DNA of 21,367 bases from CAZZIZ01 sp964654535 (GTDB lineage Bacteria > Bacteroidota > Bacteroidia > Chitinophagales > UBA2359): assembly GCA_964654535.1 (NCBI GenBank), contig CAZZIZ010000036.1, forward strand, positions 1 to 21,367, written 5' to 3'. The position numbers and the translations under genes were made by a program. This document shows positions 6,729 through 15,058 of the stretch, in pieces; the stretch's first letter is position 1, and each line of letters opens with the position of its first letter. Below the pieces are notes generated by a model. The model did not search any database. It was not told where the DNA came from and was given only the letters and a program-made list of their open reading frames with translations.

Positions 6729-7809
6729 ACATTGCGCTTTTAGAACCATTTTTTACTGGCTCACACAAAGCTTGGGCACTTGGTTTTCAAAAGCACAGTC
6801 AGCATCAGATCGATATTTTTTCTCTTCCTGGGCGACATTGGAAATGGCGCATGCATATTGGCGCACCCGCCTTAGCAAGGCAAGTCAATGCAGCTGAAAT
6901 AAGCCCAGACCTCTTTCTAGCAACCGATATGCTCGATGTGGCTGTCTTTCGTGCTCTACTTAAGCCAGAACTGCGAAGCATTCCCATAGCGCTCTATTTC
7001 CACGAGAATCAAATTACATACCCTTGGTCGCCAAATGATGCCGACGTGCAGGAAAAGCGCGATTTGCATTATGGCTTCATCAATTATACCTCGGCACTGG
7101 CGGCAGAGAAACTCTTTTTCAATTCGGAATACCATCGAGCTAGTTTTCTCAATGCCTTACCAAACTTTCTCAAAAAATACCCAGATCAGAATCAACTAGA
7201 AACGGTAGGCGAGATTGAACAAAAATCAGAAGTGCTGCACCTGGGAATGGAGCTCTCGCCGATGCAAGTCGCCACCATCGATAAAAGCGAAAAATCTAAG
7301 CGGGCGGTTATTCTTTGGAACCATCGTTGGGAATACGATAAGAACCCGGAGACCTTTTTTAAAGCCTTGTTTGATTTACAAGAACGAGGTGTCGACTTCA
7401 AACTTATTGTTCTGGGCGAGCAATTTGAAAGCAGCCCAAAAATATTTGAGGAGGCAAAAGAAAAACTGAGTGAAAAAATATTACACTTCGGCTACGCCGA
7501 AAGCTATCAGGAGTATCTGAGCTACTTAGCACAGAGCGACATCGCCTTGGTTACTTCAAACCAGGATTTCTTTGGAGGAAGCGTGGTAGAAGCGATGTAT
7601 ATGAACGTAATTCCGCTGCTGCCTAAGAGACTGGCTTATCCCGAGCATATTCCTGAGGCCTTTCATAAAACTTTTTTCTACGAAAACGATTCCGAAATCG
7701 TCAACAAGCTACAGCGCCTAGTTTTCAATGTGGGCGTCATTAGAAATCAAGAAGTAAGAAAGTATGTAGAGCTGTACGATTGGAAGCAAATGGCTCCGAA
7801 ATACGACAG
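6725..7809 (+). CDS. tRNA-queuosine mannosyltransferase-like glycosyltransferase (3' end lost in gap)
   Basis: 361 codons are visible before the assembly gap. The N-terminal region matches the DUF3524 family: EPFFTGSHKAW (7-17), GRHWKWRMHIGAPALA (36-51), ATDMLDVAVFRALL (66-79) and YFHENQITYPW (91-101). The C-terminal half is a GT-B glycosyltransferase domain with WNHRWEYDKNP (198-208) and DFFGGSVVEAM (291-301), the nucleotide-sugar site. The vertebrate member (GTDC1/QTMAN) adds mannose to queuosine at position 34 of tRNA-Asp; bacterial members carry the same name by similarity and the acceptor here is unproven. The visible end (YDWKQMAPKYD) resembles the normal C-terminus, so probably only a few residues are missing. 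It is translationally coupled to the holin-like gene. Confidence 0.85.
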
Positions 7810-7909
7810 NNNNNNNNNNNNNNNNNNNNNNNNNNNNNNNNNNNNNNNNNNNNNNNNNNNNNNNNNNNNNNNNNNNNNNNNNNNNNNNNNNNNNNNNNNN
7901 NNNNNNNNN
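7810..7909. other. Assembly gap of 100 N
   Basis: Exactly 100 undefined bases, the usual placeholder for a gap of unknown size in a scaffold. Two convergent genes run into it, one from each side. The open frames spanning it are artefacts and the true distance is unknown. Confidence 0.99.
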
Positions 7910-8874
7910 TTGATCTTCTTTTCGAAAATCACTTCCATTTCCTTTTCTAGTTTCAAGCCCTTTTGCTCAATGCCCGTGCTAAAAAAGAAAATTGTGTCCG
8001 AGTTTTCTTTTTCTTTAATCGCGCCGTATTTCTTCTTGGTATCGTACCATTCTACTACTCCGATGAACTTGTCCTTAGTTTGATTGTCCAAGAGAATTTT
8101 GTTCTCCTTTTTCAATCGACTTATTTCATCGTCAACCGATGAGTTCGAAAGACGTATGTCGATTGCGCTTATTTTCTTGCGCTTTTCTTCTAGGCTAAAT
8201 TCTACATTAACACCTTTGGTAATGGTTAAATCCGTTCCAAGAAAATCTATGAGGTTTTTGCCTTTTTTGATTTTACCCTTGCCGCTTTTTGAGTCGTAGC
8301 TTATTATTTCTCCAAAGTGACGAAGTCCTTTACTAATGAGCTTGTTTGTAATCTCATTGTAGAGCGTCAACGTTTTTTTAGACAAGTCTAGATTGATCTT
8401 TAAGTCGGGTACCACCAAGGTGCGTTCACCAGCTACGATTGGCGTGCCTCCTTTAAACAATCTAAGCGGTTTCGCATCACGTGCTAACCAAGGGTATGTT
8501 TTTACGTAGTCAGCAAAGTTGTCATTACTTATTACACTCGATTTATAGCGATGTGCCAGAGAAAGCACAAAATCATCGGCTCTAATCCCTCCGATTACTT
8601 GATAGAAGAAATCCTTGTATTCTGCTAATAGAGCAGTGTAAATGTCCTTTTCTTCAGCGGGTAGGTTGAAAATTGTGTTCGCATCAAATATGCATTGAAA
8701 GGTCTTGCCTTTTTTGTTTATAAGAATCAATAGTTGCAACAAAGGCGCTAGTGAAAATGACTCGTGGCTGTTTTTCTTGTTCTTTTTATCATAAACATTG
8801 GCCGCGTGCCAGCTACAGACGTTGGTCGCATCTATCAGATAATCAATGGTTTTTAGTTCTTTCTTAGGTGTCAT
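7910..8874 (-). CDS. NYN/Regnase-like ribonuclease fused to cold-shock-like domains (3' end lost in gap)
   Basis: 321 codons are visible from the ATG at 8874; an alternative ATG at 8922 would add 16 residues. Residues 8-130 look like a Zc3h12a-type NYN (PIN-like) nuclease: LIDATNVC (D15, N18), CIFDAN (D64), GGIRADDFVLSLAH (D100, D101) and SSVISNDNFADY (N117, D118). The AxDDxFVxxxA...ISNDNxxDY pattern and acidic residues match eukaryotic Regnase and its bacterial relatives. Residues 188-242 (GEIISYDSKSGKGKIKKG...) and 281-321 (GVVEWYDTKKKYGAI...DTIFFFSTGI) each resemble a diverged cold-shock OB-fold, joined by a short coiled coil (SRLKKENKILLDNQ). The likely job is RNA binding and cleavage, either in RNA turnover or as an effector; this is inference. 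No signal peptide, so cytoplasmic. Confidence 0.72.
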
Positions 8875-9170
8875 GCTTCGTTCTTCCCTTAGGGGCGGCA
8901 AATTACGCCAAAGGGCGCTCATAAGCCTTAAAACTTATGCCGATTAGTTTTCTGATATTTGGAACTTCAAATGCCATTTTGAGCGTTAATTAGCTTGAAA
9001 TCAAATCCTAAGACCCTGAATTACAATCACATAAGAAATTGAAAATACCCAGCATCATAAAGGCCACTTGGAGGCCGGCACTTGTGCCTAAGCAAAAGTC
9101 TCTTTTGTCTCGACTTATAGCCAAGGCGCTAAAAATGCCTAATCAGCAAAATCCTAAGCTGTAGCAGCCT
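8875..9170. other. Divergent intergenic region with small hairpins
   Basis: 296 bases separate the NYN gene from the DUF445 gene. Two adjacent short palindromes are visible, GGCCACTTGGAGGCC (9062-9076) and GGCACTTGTGCC (9077-9088), about 80 bases before the DUF445 ATG. I found no exact TAnnTTTG promoter for either gene and no further coding sequence apart from the optional N-terminal extension of the NYN gene. Confidence 0.4.
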
Positions 9171-9776
9171 ATGGCCTGGACGTTTATCCTAGTACCCTTA
9201 GTTGGTGCGCTCATCGGTTGGTTTACCAACTTTATAGCCGTCAAGATGCTTTTCCATCCTCGCGAGCCCAAGAAGGTTCTCTTTATGGAAGTGCAGGGCA
9301 TCTTCCCCAAACGTCAGCAAGCCATTGCCGAGCGCTTAGGAACCATCGTAGCAGAAGAACTGCTTTCCTTTGAAGACATAAAATCGCGCATCAATAAACC
9401 TGAGAACATCCAGGAAATTGAAATACTGATTGACAAAAAATTAGAGGAATATCTCAAGAATGACTTTCCAAAAGAGTATCCGCTACTGGCTTTATTAATG
9501 GGCCCCAGTCAAAGAAGCCAAATCAGAAAAAGCGTTTTGGGAAAAGTAAGTGCAATGGCGCCCCAAGCAATAAACAAGTACCTCGACAAACTCGAGTCTT
9601 CCATGGACATCAAACAAATCGTCCAAGAGAAAGTAGCCGCTTTTTCTCCCGCAAAACTGGAAGACATGCTCAACCAAGTGCTGTCGAAGGAGTTTGGTTT
9701 CATTGAGCGAGTAGGCGCTTTCCTAGGCTTTATGATTGGCTTGGTGCAGGTGCTGATTATTTACTTTACGACTTAG
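9171..9776 (+). CDS. DUF445 family membrane protein
   Basis: A 201-aa protein of the short DUF445 form. It begins with a membrane helix carrying the family signature (LVPLVGALIGWFTNFIAVKMLFHPREP, residues 7-33), followed by the conserved GIFPKRQQAIAERLGTIVAEELLS (45-68), a long helical extracytoplasmic or cytoplasmic middle, and a second membrane helix at the C-terminus (183-200). DUF445 proteins occur in many bacteria, where they are membrane-anchored helical proteins of unknown function. The ATG at 9171 is preceded by an AT-poor leader and the gene stands alone; it is followed by a small 6-bp hairpin (CGAGTT...AACTCG, 9782-9798) lacking a T-tract. Confidence 0.9.
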   Translation: MAWTFILVPLVGALIGWFTNFIAVKMLFHPREPKKVLFMEVQGIFPKRQQAIAERLGTIVAEELLSFEDIKSRINKPENIQEIEILIDKKLEEYLKNDFPKEYPLLALLMGPSQRSQIRKSVLGKVSAMAPQAINKYLDKLESSMDIKQIVQEKVAAFSPAKLEDMLNQVLSKEFGFIERVGAFLGFMIGLVQVLIIYFTT

Positions 9777-9814
9777 GGATTCGAGTTGTTCAAACTCGTA
9801 TTATTCGCTTTGAT

Positions 9815-10145
9815 TCATTTAAGTAGGTCAATCGCAATCGCGGGATTTTCCCCTGCTTTAAAAGCCATAGCGTCGATCAATGTAGGACTTCCTTCAGCGT
9901 CTATTGCAAAGTGCTTCGATATATCCAAGCAGCTCAGGCTGAAAAAATTCGTATAGTTTTTGTGCAAGTATATTAACTACTTTACCATTTACTTTTTGAA
10001 ATGTCCACTGCGTAATACTTTTCATCACCACAGAATGTCCATCTAGCGCAAGCTTGAGCTTGTGCTCAATTAAAGTCGAAGCATTTGCTTCACCATTGAT
10101 TGATTGAACAGGATTTATAAGATTAGACAGGATGAGGTCGAAAGT
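9815..10145 (-). pseudogene. Frameshifted remnant of an unrecognised gene
   Basis: On the minus strand a frame with no stop from 10145 to a TGA at 9894-9896 reads protein-like (TLIEHKLKLALDGHSVVMKS, then ITQWTFQKVNGKVVNILAQK, then LYEFFQPELLGYIEALC). A second frame then carries on from about 9925 to a TGA at 9815-9817 with equally protein-like content (SKHFAIDAEGSPTLIDAMAF, then KAGENPAIAIDLLK). The two join only with a frameshift somewhere near 9900-9935. No start codon precedes the first part, and an in-frame stop (10146-10148) lies directly upstream, so it is a 5'-truncated and shifted relic of at least 110 codons. I do not recognise the family. An assembly error could explain the shift but not the missing start. 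Confidence 0.55.
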
Positions 10146-10238
10146 TCAAGTCGTTTGTTTATTGGCCAATGCATTTTGATCATCTTTTCATCTTATAAAT
10201 CGTGTTTAAGCATTTATGAAAAGAAAAAGAAGAATGCC

Positions 10239-11024
10239 CTAAAGCCTAACAAACTTACTAACCGACCTCAAATCATCACTCTCCAAGGAAAGAAAGTAAA
10301 CCCCAGCATTTAACTCATCTAAATCAAGACGTGCATCCTGTTCTAGTGTCTTCTCAAAACGCTGAACAACTTTACCCGACTGATCTAAAACGGTCACCAA
10401 GTATTCCCCAGCATACTCAAGACTCAGATGTAAAGGTGCGTCCGCTTGTAGCGGATTCGGAAACATACTCACCTTTTGGTTTACATCATTTATGCCACTT
10501 GCCACTGCGCAAAGTAGATCAGTGTTGTCGGACACTATGGTCGATAGTGGCCCCTCGCTTATGACACCAAAACCAGTACCCTCATAAAGCTTCGAACGAT
10601 CTGGTGCAAACACTAACACGGCCGGTGAGCCAATAGAAATTCCTTCGAAATGAGAAGTGAGTAAAGGAAGGATAAATGGGTTGTCTTCTCTGGTGAAACG
10701 CGGAAAAGTCGCGCCGTAAGACTCGGCATAGTCATCCATTGCTTGGACATCGTCATTGGCCACGCCCATAGCCATTATTTCAAAGCAGCCATCGTTGCCG
10801 CCAAACTCGTTATACAAATCCACCAATGGAGGTGTAGTCGATACGCAGATTGGACAGTCCACAAAGAAAAAGTAAAAGACAATCGGTTTTCCTTCGTCGA
10901 GAATATCAAAGACAGCATGGGTTTCCCCCGTGGTGCTAATAAATTCCACGTCGACAAGATCTTGAGATTGAACAAAAATAGGTGAGGAGAGGAGGACAAG
11001 TAGTAGAACTACAGATCGAAGCAT
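10239..11024 (-). CDS. TlpA-like thioredoxin-fold protein with T9SS type A sorting domain
   Basis: A 261-aa protein. Signal peptide (residues 1-20), then a thioredoxin-fold domain with the redox motif CPIC (57-60, in FFFVDCPICVSTTPP) and a cis-proline in IGSPAVLVF (Pro134), two more cysteines (GCFEI, LLCAV), and a C-terminal T9SS type A sorting domain from about residue 187 (MFPNPLQADAPLHLSL... LNAGVYFLSL... KFVRL). It should cross the inner membrane by Sec and the outer membrane by the type IX system, to be attached at the surface or released. That places a thiol-disulfide enzyme outside the cell, whereas most TlpA proteins stay in the periplasm. Transcribed divergently from RNase R with a 124-base space between the two start codons. 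Confidence 0.92.
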   Translation of the reverse strand: MLRSVVLLLVLLSSPIFVQSQDLVDVEFISTTGETHAVFDILDEGKPIVFYFFFVDCPICVSTTPPLVDLYNEFGGNDGCFEIMAMGVANDDVQAMDDYAESYGATFPRFTREDNPFILPLLTSHFEGISIGSPAVLVFAPDRSKLYEGTGFGVISEGPLSTIVSDNTDLLCAVASGINDVNQKVSMFPNPLQADAPLHLSLEYAGEYLVTVLDQSGKVVQRFEKTLEQDARLDLDELNAGVYFLSLESDDLRSVSKFVRL

Positions 11025-11097
11025 TTTTAGAATTTCTGCCTAAGTTAATCCTTTAGTTAAATCCTAGCTAAATTATTGCCGAGATGTTAACATAAAG

Positions 11098-11130
11098 TTG
11101 CTGGCATGATGCGGCTTATTCGTGTCTTTG
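11098..11130 (+). promoter_or_regulatory. Likely Bacteroidota promoter of RNase R
   Basis: GTTG (11097-11100) is followed 22 bases later by TGTCTTTG (11123-11130), one mismatch from the -7 consensus TAnnTTTG, and then by CAGC, a common sequel. If this is the promoter, transcription begins after about 11135, which puts the GTG at 11122 upstream of the transcript and favours the TTG at 11149 as the RNase R start. Confidence 0.45.
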
Positions 11131-11148
11131 CAGCATAATATCGAACAA

Positions 11149-13359
11149 TTGGCAAGAAAAGGAAAAAATAGCAAACGTAAAAACCTCAGCAAAGCAGTCA
11201 CCAATGTTCTAAAGAACAATGGTAAAAAACGATTCAGCATAAACGAAATCGTTGGCATGGTTGGAACCGAAGAATATTCAAAACCCAAAATTATACAAGA
11301 GATTAATCGATTGGTTGAAAAGGGCGTTTTGGTAAAACATAAGGGTAATAAATTTCAATACGGTGCAAAGCGTATTCGAGCAGTTAAAGGAAGCGGAGTG
11401 GTTGTTAAAAAAGGAATGAAAGCGCCCAAGGCAATCGCTAAGTACCCGCGCTTCGTGGAAGGAACGGTAGACATAACCCGTTCCGGATTTGCTTACATCA
11501 TAAGCGATGAGTTGGATAAAGATGTTTTGGTAAGACCAAAGTTTCTGAATCGCGCAATGGAAGGCGACTTTGTAAAAATTGAAATCGTACCCGGTAGTCG
11601 CAAAAAAGTTGAAGGAAAAATTATCGAAATCATTAGCCGCAAACGAAACATGTTTGCAGGTACAATTTCCGTAGAGGATAATGGCTTCGGATTTTTTGAT
11701 CCAGACGACAAAAAGATTCAGGTAGATTTCTTCGTGCCCAAGCACGCCTTGAACGGCGCGAAGGACGGAGAGAAAGTCGTTGTAGAAATGTTGGAGTGGC
11801 CCAAGTCACGTAAAAGTCCAGAGGCTAGAGTTATTCGAGCATTAGGCGAGGCCGGAGAGAATGATTCCGAAATGCTCTCCATTTTGGTAGACAAAGGTTT
11901 CCCGCTAGACTTTTCAGATAAAGTGATGAAGGCGGTTGCCAAAATACCGATGGAAATTCCGAAGTCCGAGATAAAAAAGAGACGCGATTTCAGAAAAGTG
12001 ACCACCTTTACCATCGACCCCGACGATGCAAAAGATTTCGATGATGCCTTGTCTTTACAAAAACTAGACAACGGTAACTGGGAAGTAGGTGTACATATTG
12101 CAGACGTTTCGCATTATGTAAGAGAAGGAACTCAGCTAGACGAGGAAGCCTTTGAGCGCGCTACTTCGGTCTATCTCGTAGACCGGGTTTTACCAATGCT
12201 CCCGGAGCATATTTCAAACGGAGTTTGCTCGCTCAGACCCGAAGAAGAAAAGTGTGCTTTTGCAGCGGTTTTTGAAATGGACAAAGACGCAAACATTCTA
12301 GACGAGTGGTTTGGACGTACGGTCATCTACTCCGACCGCCGCTTCACTTATATGGAAGCACAGGCGTTAATAGAAGGTGGTAAAGGAAAGCTTTCGAAAG
12401 AAGTAGTTACTCTGAACAAGCTCGCACTTAAACTTCGTAAAGAGCGCTTTAAACAAGGCTCTATCAGTTTTGAAATACCAGAAGTTCGCTTCAAGCTTGA
12501 CGAGAAAGGAAAACCCATCGATGTCTATACCAAGGAACGTAAGGAAGCGCACTTACTCGTGGAGGACTTTATGTTGTTGGCCAACAAACGAGTAGCCAAG
12601 TTTATTGGTACGAAAATCTTGAAGAAGAAAGAAATTCCCTTTGTTTATCGAGTACACGATAGACCAGACCCTGAAAAGTTCGCCAACTTCGCTCGCCTAG
12701 CAGCTAAGTTCGGTTACACTATGAAAGTCAATCCCGAAGATCCGAAGTCAATAACCAAGGCACTCAATACTTTGATGAAAAAAGTCAACGGTACGCCAGA
12801 GCAAAACCTATTGGAAAACCTTGCAGTCCGTTCCATGGCCAAAGCGGTGTACACCACGGAGAACATTGGGCACTTCGGATTGGGTTTTCAATACTACTCT
12901 CATTTCACCTCGCCCATACGTCGTTATCCAGATTTAATGGTACATCGCTTATTAGCCAAGTATCTGGACGGGAAACCACAAATGGATGCAAAGAAACTAG
13001 AAGAAAAATGTTTCCATAGTTCGTCTATGGAAAAGAAAGCCGCTGAAGCAGAACGCGCTTCTAGCAAATACAAGCAAGTAGAATACATGTCCGAAAGGCT
13101 CGGAGAAGACTTCGATGGCGTTATTTCGGGAGTTACCAATTTCGGAATCTTCGTAGAGTGCGATCACAACAAATGCGAAGGACTCATTCGGATGGAAGAT
13201 CTTCCCGGCGATAGATACTTCTTCGACGAGCAAGACTTCGCGGCTATCGGATACAAAACCGGTAATCGTTATAGATTGGGCGAAAAAGTGCGTGTGAAAG
13301 TTGTGGGTACGAATCTAGAAGAGCGTACAATTGATTTTAATATAACCGAAGAGGAATAA
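11149..13359 (+). CDS. rnr: Ribonuclease R (3'-5' exoribonuclease)
   Basis: A 736-aa protein with the full RNase R layout: a basic N-terminus and winged-helix region (about 10-75), two cold-shock domains (about 100-160 and 168-220), the RNB catalytic domain with the metal-binding cluster TIDPDDAKDFDDALS (288-302), and a C-terminal S1 domain (GVISGVTNFGIFVECD...). It degrades structured RNA processively from the 3' end and takes part in mRNA decay and RNA quality control in the cytoplasm. I prefer the TTG start at 11149 (reading MARKGKNSKRK) because a probable promoter covers the GTG at 11122; the longer form would add nine residues. The gene converges on the T9SS type B protein gene with only two bases between the stop codons and no visible terminator. 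Confidence 0.96.
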   Translation: MARKGKNSKRKNLSKAVTNVLKNNGKKRFSINEIVGMVGTEEYSKPKIIQEINRLVEKGVLVKHKGNKFQYGAKRIRAVKGSGVVVKKGMKAPKAIAKYPRFVEGTVDITRSGFAYIISDELDKDVLVRPKFLNRAMEGDFVKIEIVPGSRKKVEGKIIEIISRKRNMFAGTISVEDNGFGFFDPDDKKIQVDFFVPKHALNGAKDGEKVVVEMLEWPKSRKSPEARVIRALGEAGENDSEMLSILVDKGFPLDFSDKVMKAVAKIPMEIPKSEIKKRRDFRKVTTFTIDPDDAKDFDDALSLQKLDNGNWEVGVHIADVSHYVREGTQLDEEAFERATSVYLVDRVLPMLPEHISNGVCSLRPEEEKCAFAAVFEMDKDANILDEWFGRTVIYSDRRFTYMEAQALIEGGKGKLSKEVVTLNKLALKLRKERFKQGSISFEIPEVRFKLDEKGKPIDVYTKERKEAHLLVEDFMLLANKRVAKFIGTKILKKKEIPFVYRVHDRPDPEKFANFARLAAKFGYTMKVNPEDPKSITKALNTLMKKVNGTPEQNLLENLAVRSMAKAVYTTENIGHFGLGFQYYSHFTSPIRRYPDLMVHRLLAKYLDGKPQMDAKKLEEKCFHSSSMEKKAAEAERASSKYKQVEYMSERLGEDFDGVISGVTNFGIFVECDHNKCEGLIRMEDLPGDRYFFDEQDFAAIGYKTGNRYRLGEKVRVKVVGTNLEERTIDFNITEEE

Positions 13360-13361
13360 TT

Positions 13362-14771
13362 CTAGCGAATCAGCGTAATGGCTCCCTGTAAGTAACCCTC
13401 CTCGCCGAGCTGGTCACGATATTTCAATTCAAAGACGTACGTGCCTAGGTTTGCATTTTCGCCCTTGTAAGTTCCATCCCAAGCTTCGTTTGGATCGTTT
13501 GAGCGGAATACCTTGTTACCCCATCTGTCTATTACGCGCAGTCTGTAAGACTGAAATTCGCAAATCGAAATGGCGTAGAAGGTATCGTTGATTCCATCTT
13601 TGTTCGGCGTAAAGCCATTTGGAAACTGAACAGGGCAAGCGCAAATTTCTTCGTCTATGTTTATCGATTGGGTAATCGACCCACATTGATTGGAAACGGT
13701 CAATGTATAAGTACCAGGCTCAGTTACTTTTCTTTGGTGCCCTTGTGTCCCATCTTCCCACTCAAAAGTAGCATCAGCAATAAAGTCGGTTCCAACTGTT
13801 TTACCCTCTGTATTACAAACGGTCGCCTGGCTAGGTAAGTTAGCAGTAGGAAAGTCAAGAAAGATAACTTCAATCGAATCTCTTTGGGTAACACAACTAT
13901 TGTCAATCTCCACCCAATAGGTTCCAGACTCTGTTATGGTTTCTTGTGGTTCAATTCCACCGGTAGACCATAAGTACTCTGCGTTGTAGTCAACGTAGTT
14001 TGAAGTCAATTGAACTTCATCTAGTCCACAGTACAGTTCGTCGTCACCCAATTTAAAGTTCAATTCAAAAGGGCCGATACGACTTAGGTTAACATCATCT
14101 ATTATGTAGTAAGACAAAAACTCGCCTTGGAAATCATTCATCACTTCCAGACAGTCTATCTCGGCAAGAGGAGTGAAGTTTCCAATGATAAGGTACTCCT
14201 CACCACCATTAGCTTGGTAGTATCCACGAATGGTTGTCCATCCGTTTTGATTGTCTAAGAATCTGCCGGTGTGGTTTACGATATCAGCTTCCATATCCAA
14301 AAAGCCAAAGCCAGGACCTTCCACGTGTTCATTGGAAAAGAAAACACCAATGTTTTTCAATGCGCACTCGCTTCGTTCCATCAAGGAGACGTTCATGCTG
14401 AATTCGTAGCAACGACCCGCCTCTAGCGGTTCGGACAACTTGTTTTGAGCGTAATCACGAATATCTCCGCTAGCGGTGTAGGCTAGTAAACCCAGGTAGC
14501 TTTCTCCATTAAGCGCATATTGATTACCAATCCAGTTCTCAGGGACCTGCACACCATCGTCGTACAAGGCACATTCACTGTAAAAATCGGGATGACCAAA
14601 CTCTGTAGCAGGCGTCCAAGCAGGGAGCAGTGCCACGCCGTCCAGTTGATCTGGGCAGCTGCTATACGTTTCAAAACTCGGGTTTACAACCAAGTTCTGT
14701 CCCGTAATACTGAGGCTGTTTAGCAATGCGAACACTGCTGATAGCCATAATATTTGGCACAAAGTTTTCAT
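13362..14771 (-). CDS. Secreted protein with T9SS type B (CHU_C) sorting domain
   Basis: A 469-aa protein. Signal peptide (1-25), then an N-terminal domain of about 205 residues that opens with NLVVNPSFETYSSCP and a tryptophan (AWTPATEFGHPDFYSEC) and ends with YYIIDDVNL, a jelly-roll-like carbohydrate-binding-type module common in Bacteroidota surface proteins. Two Ig/PKD-like repeats follow (about 233-307 and 310-375; each ends in SGTYWVEI / PGTYTLTVSNQCG). The C-terminal 90 residues are a gliding-motility-associated CHU_C domain (FPNGFTPNKDGINDTF, VIDRWGNKVF, WDGTYKG, GTYVFELKYRD), the T9SS type B sorting signal. It is expected to be exported and attached at the cell surface; ligand unknown. 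The gene stands alone on its strand. Confidence 0.93.
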   Translation of the reverse strand: MKTLCQILWLSAVFALLNSLSITGQNLVVNPSFETYSSCPDQLDGVALLPAWTPATEFGHPDFYSECALYDDGVQVPENWIGNQYALNGESYLGLLAYTASGDIRDYAQNKLSEPLEAGRCYEFSMNVSLMERSECALKNIGVFFSNEHVEGPGFGFLDMEADIVNHTGRFLDNQNGWTTIRGYYQANGGEEYLIIGNFTPLAEIDCLEVMNDFQGEFLSYYIIDDVNLSRIGPFELNFKLGDDELYCGLDEVQLTSNYVDYNAEYLWSTGGIEPQETITESGTYWVEIDNSCVTQRDSIEVIFLDFPTANLPSQATVCNTEGKTVGTDFIADATFEWEDGTQGHQRKVTEPGTYTLTVSNQCGSITQSINIDEEICACPVQFPNGFTPNKDGINDTFYAISICEFQSYRLRVIDRWGNKVFRSNDPNEAWDGTYKGENANLGTYVFELKYRDQLGEEGYLQGAITLIR

Positions 14772-15058
14772 ATCAATTCATTAGGAGGAATTCGTCTAAG
14801 TAACTGGTCAATCTGTCTACTTTCGAAGTCACTATCTATCAGTGTGTAAATCTAAAGTAGACACTTCTTATTGTCAATCCTTCCTACGCAACCTTCTGAC
14901 TATAAATAAGTTAAAAAGCCATTTTCTCAATTCTAATAAAAATCTGTCTATTAATTTAGAAAGATAAAATGCTGATAACTAGATATTTATAGGTTAATGT
15001 ATCTACTGGCATGAATAGCCGCAAATCTAAAGCCAATCTGTTTTGTGACAAGGGATGC
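14772..15058. other. Intergenic region with a 10-bp inverted repeat
   Basis: 287 bases between two minus-strand genes. A perfect inverted repeat, TGTCTACTTT (14814-14823) and AAAGTAGACA (14854-14863), is separated by 30 bases and lies 43-92 bases upstream of the T9SS type B gene, so it could be an operator or a leader hairpin. The rest is AT-rich and I see no ORF or RNA gene. No exact TAnnTTTG box was found next to it. Confidence 0.35.

Noticed and set aside
7747..8083. Long open frames that continue across the N block on both strands.
   Set aside because: The N run is read as open by default; the joined parts beyond the gap are antisense to the gene on the other side.
10104..10313. A 69-codon plus-strand frame overlapping the gene relic and the end of the T9SS type A gene.
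   Set aside because: Low-complexity, lysine-rich, no motif, and largely antisense to better supported sequence.
11278..11745. A 155-codon minus-strand frame opposite RNase R.
   Set aside because: It is antisense to the conserved cold-shock domains of RNase R and has no sign of being a gene.
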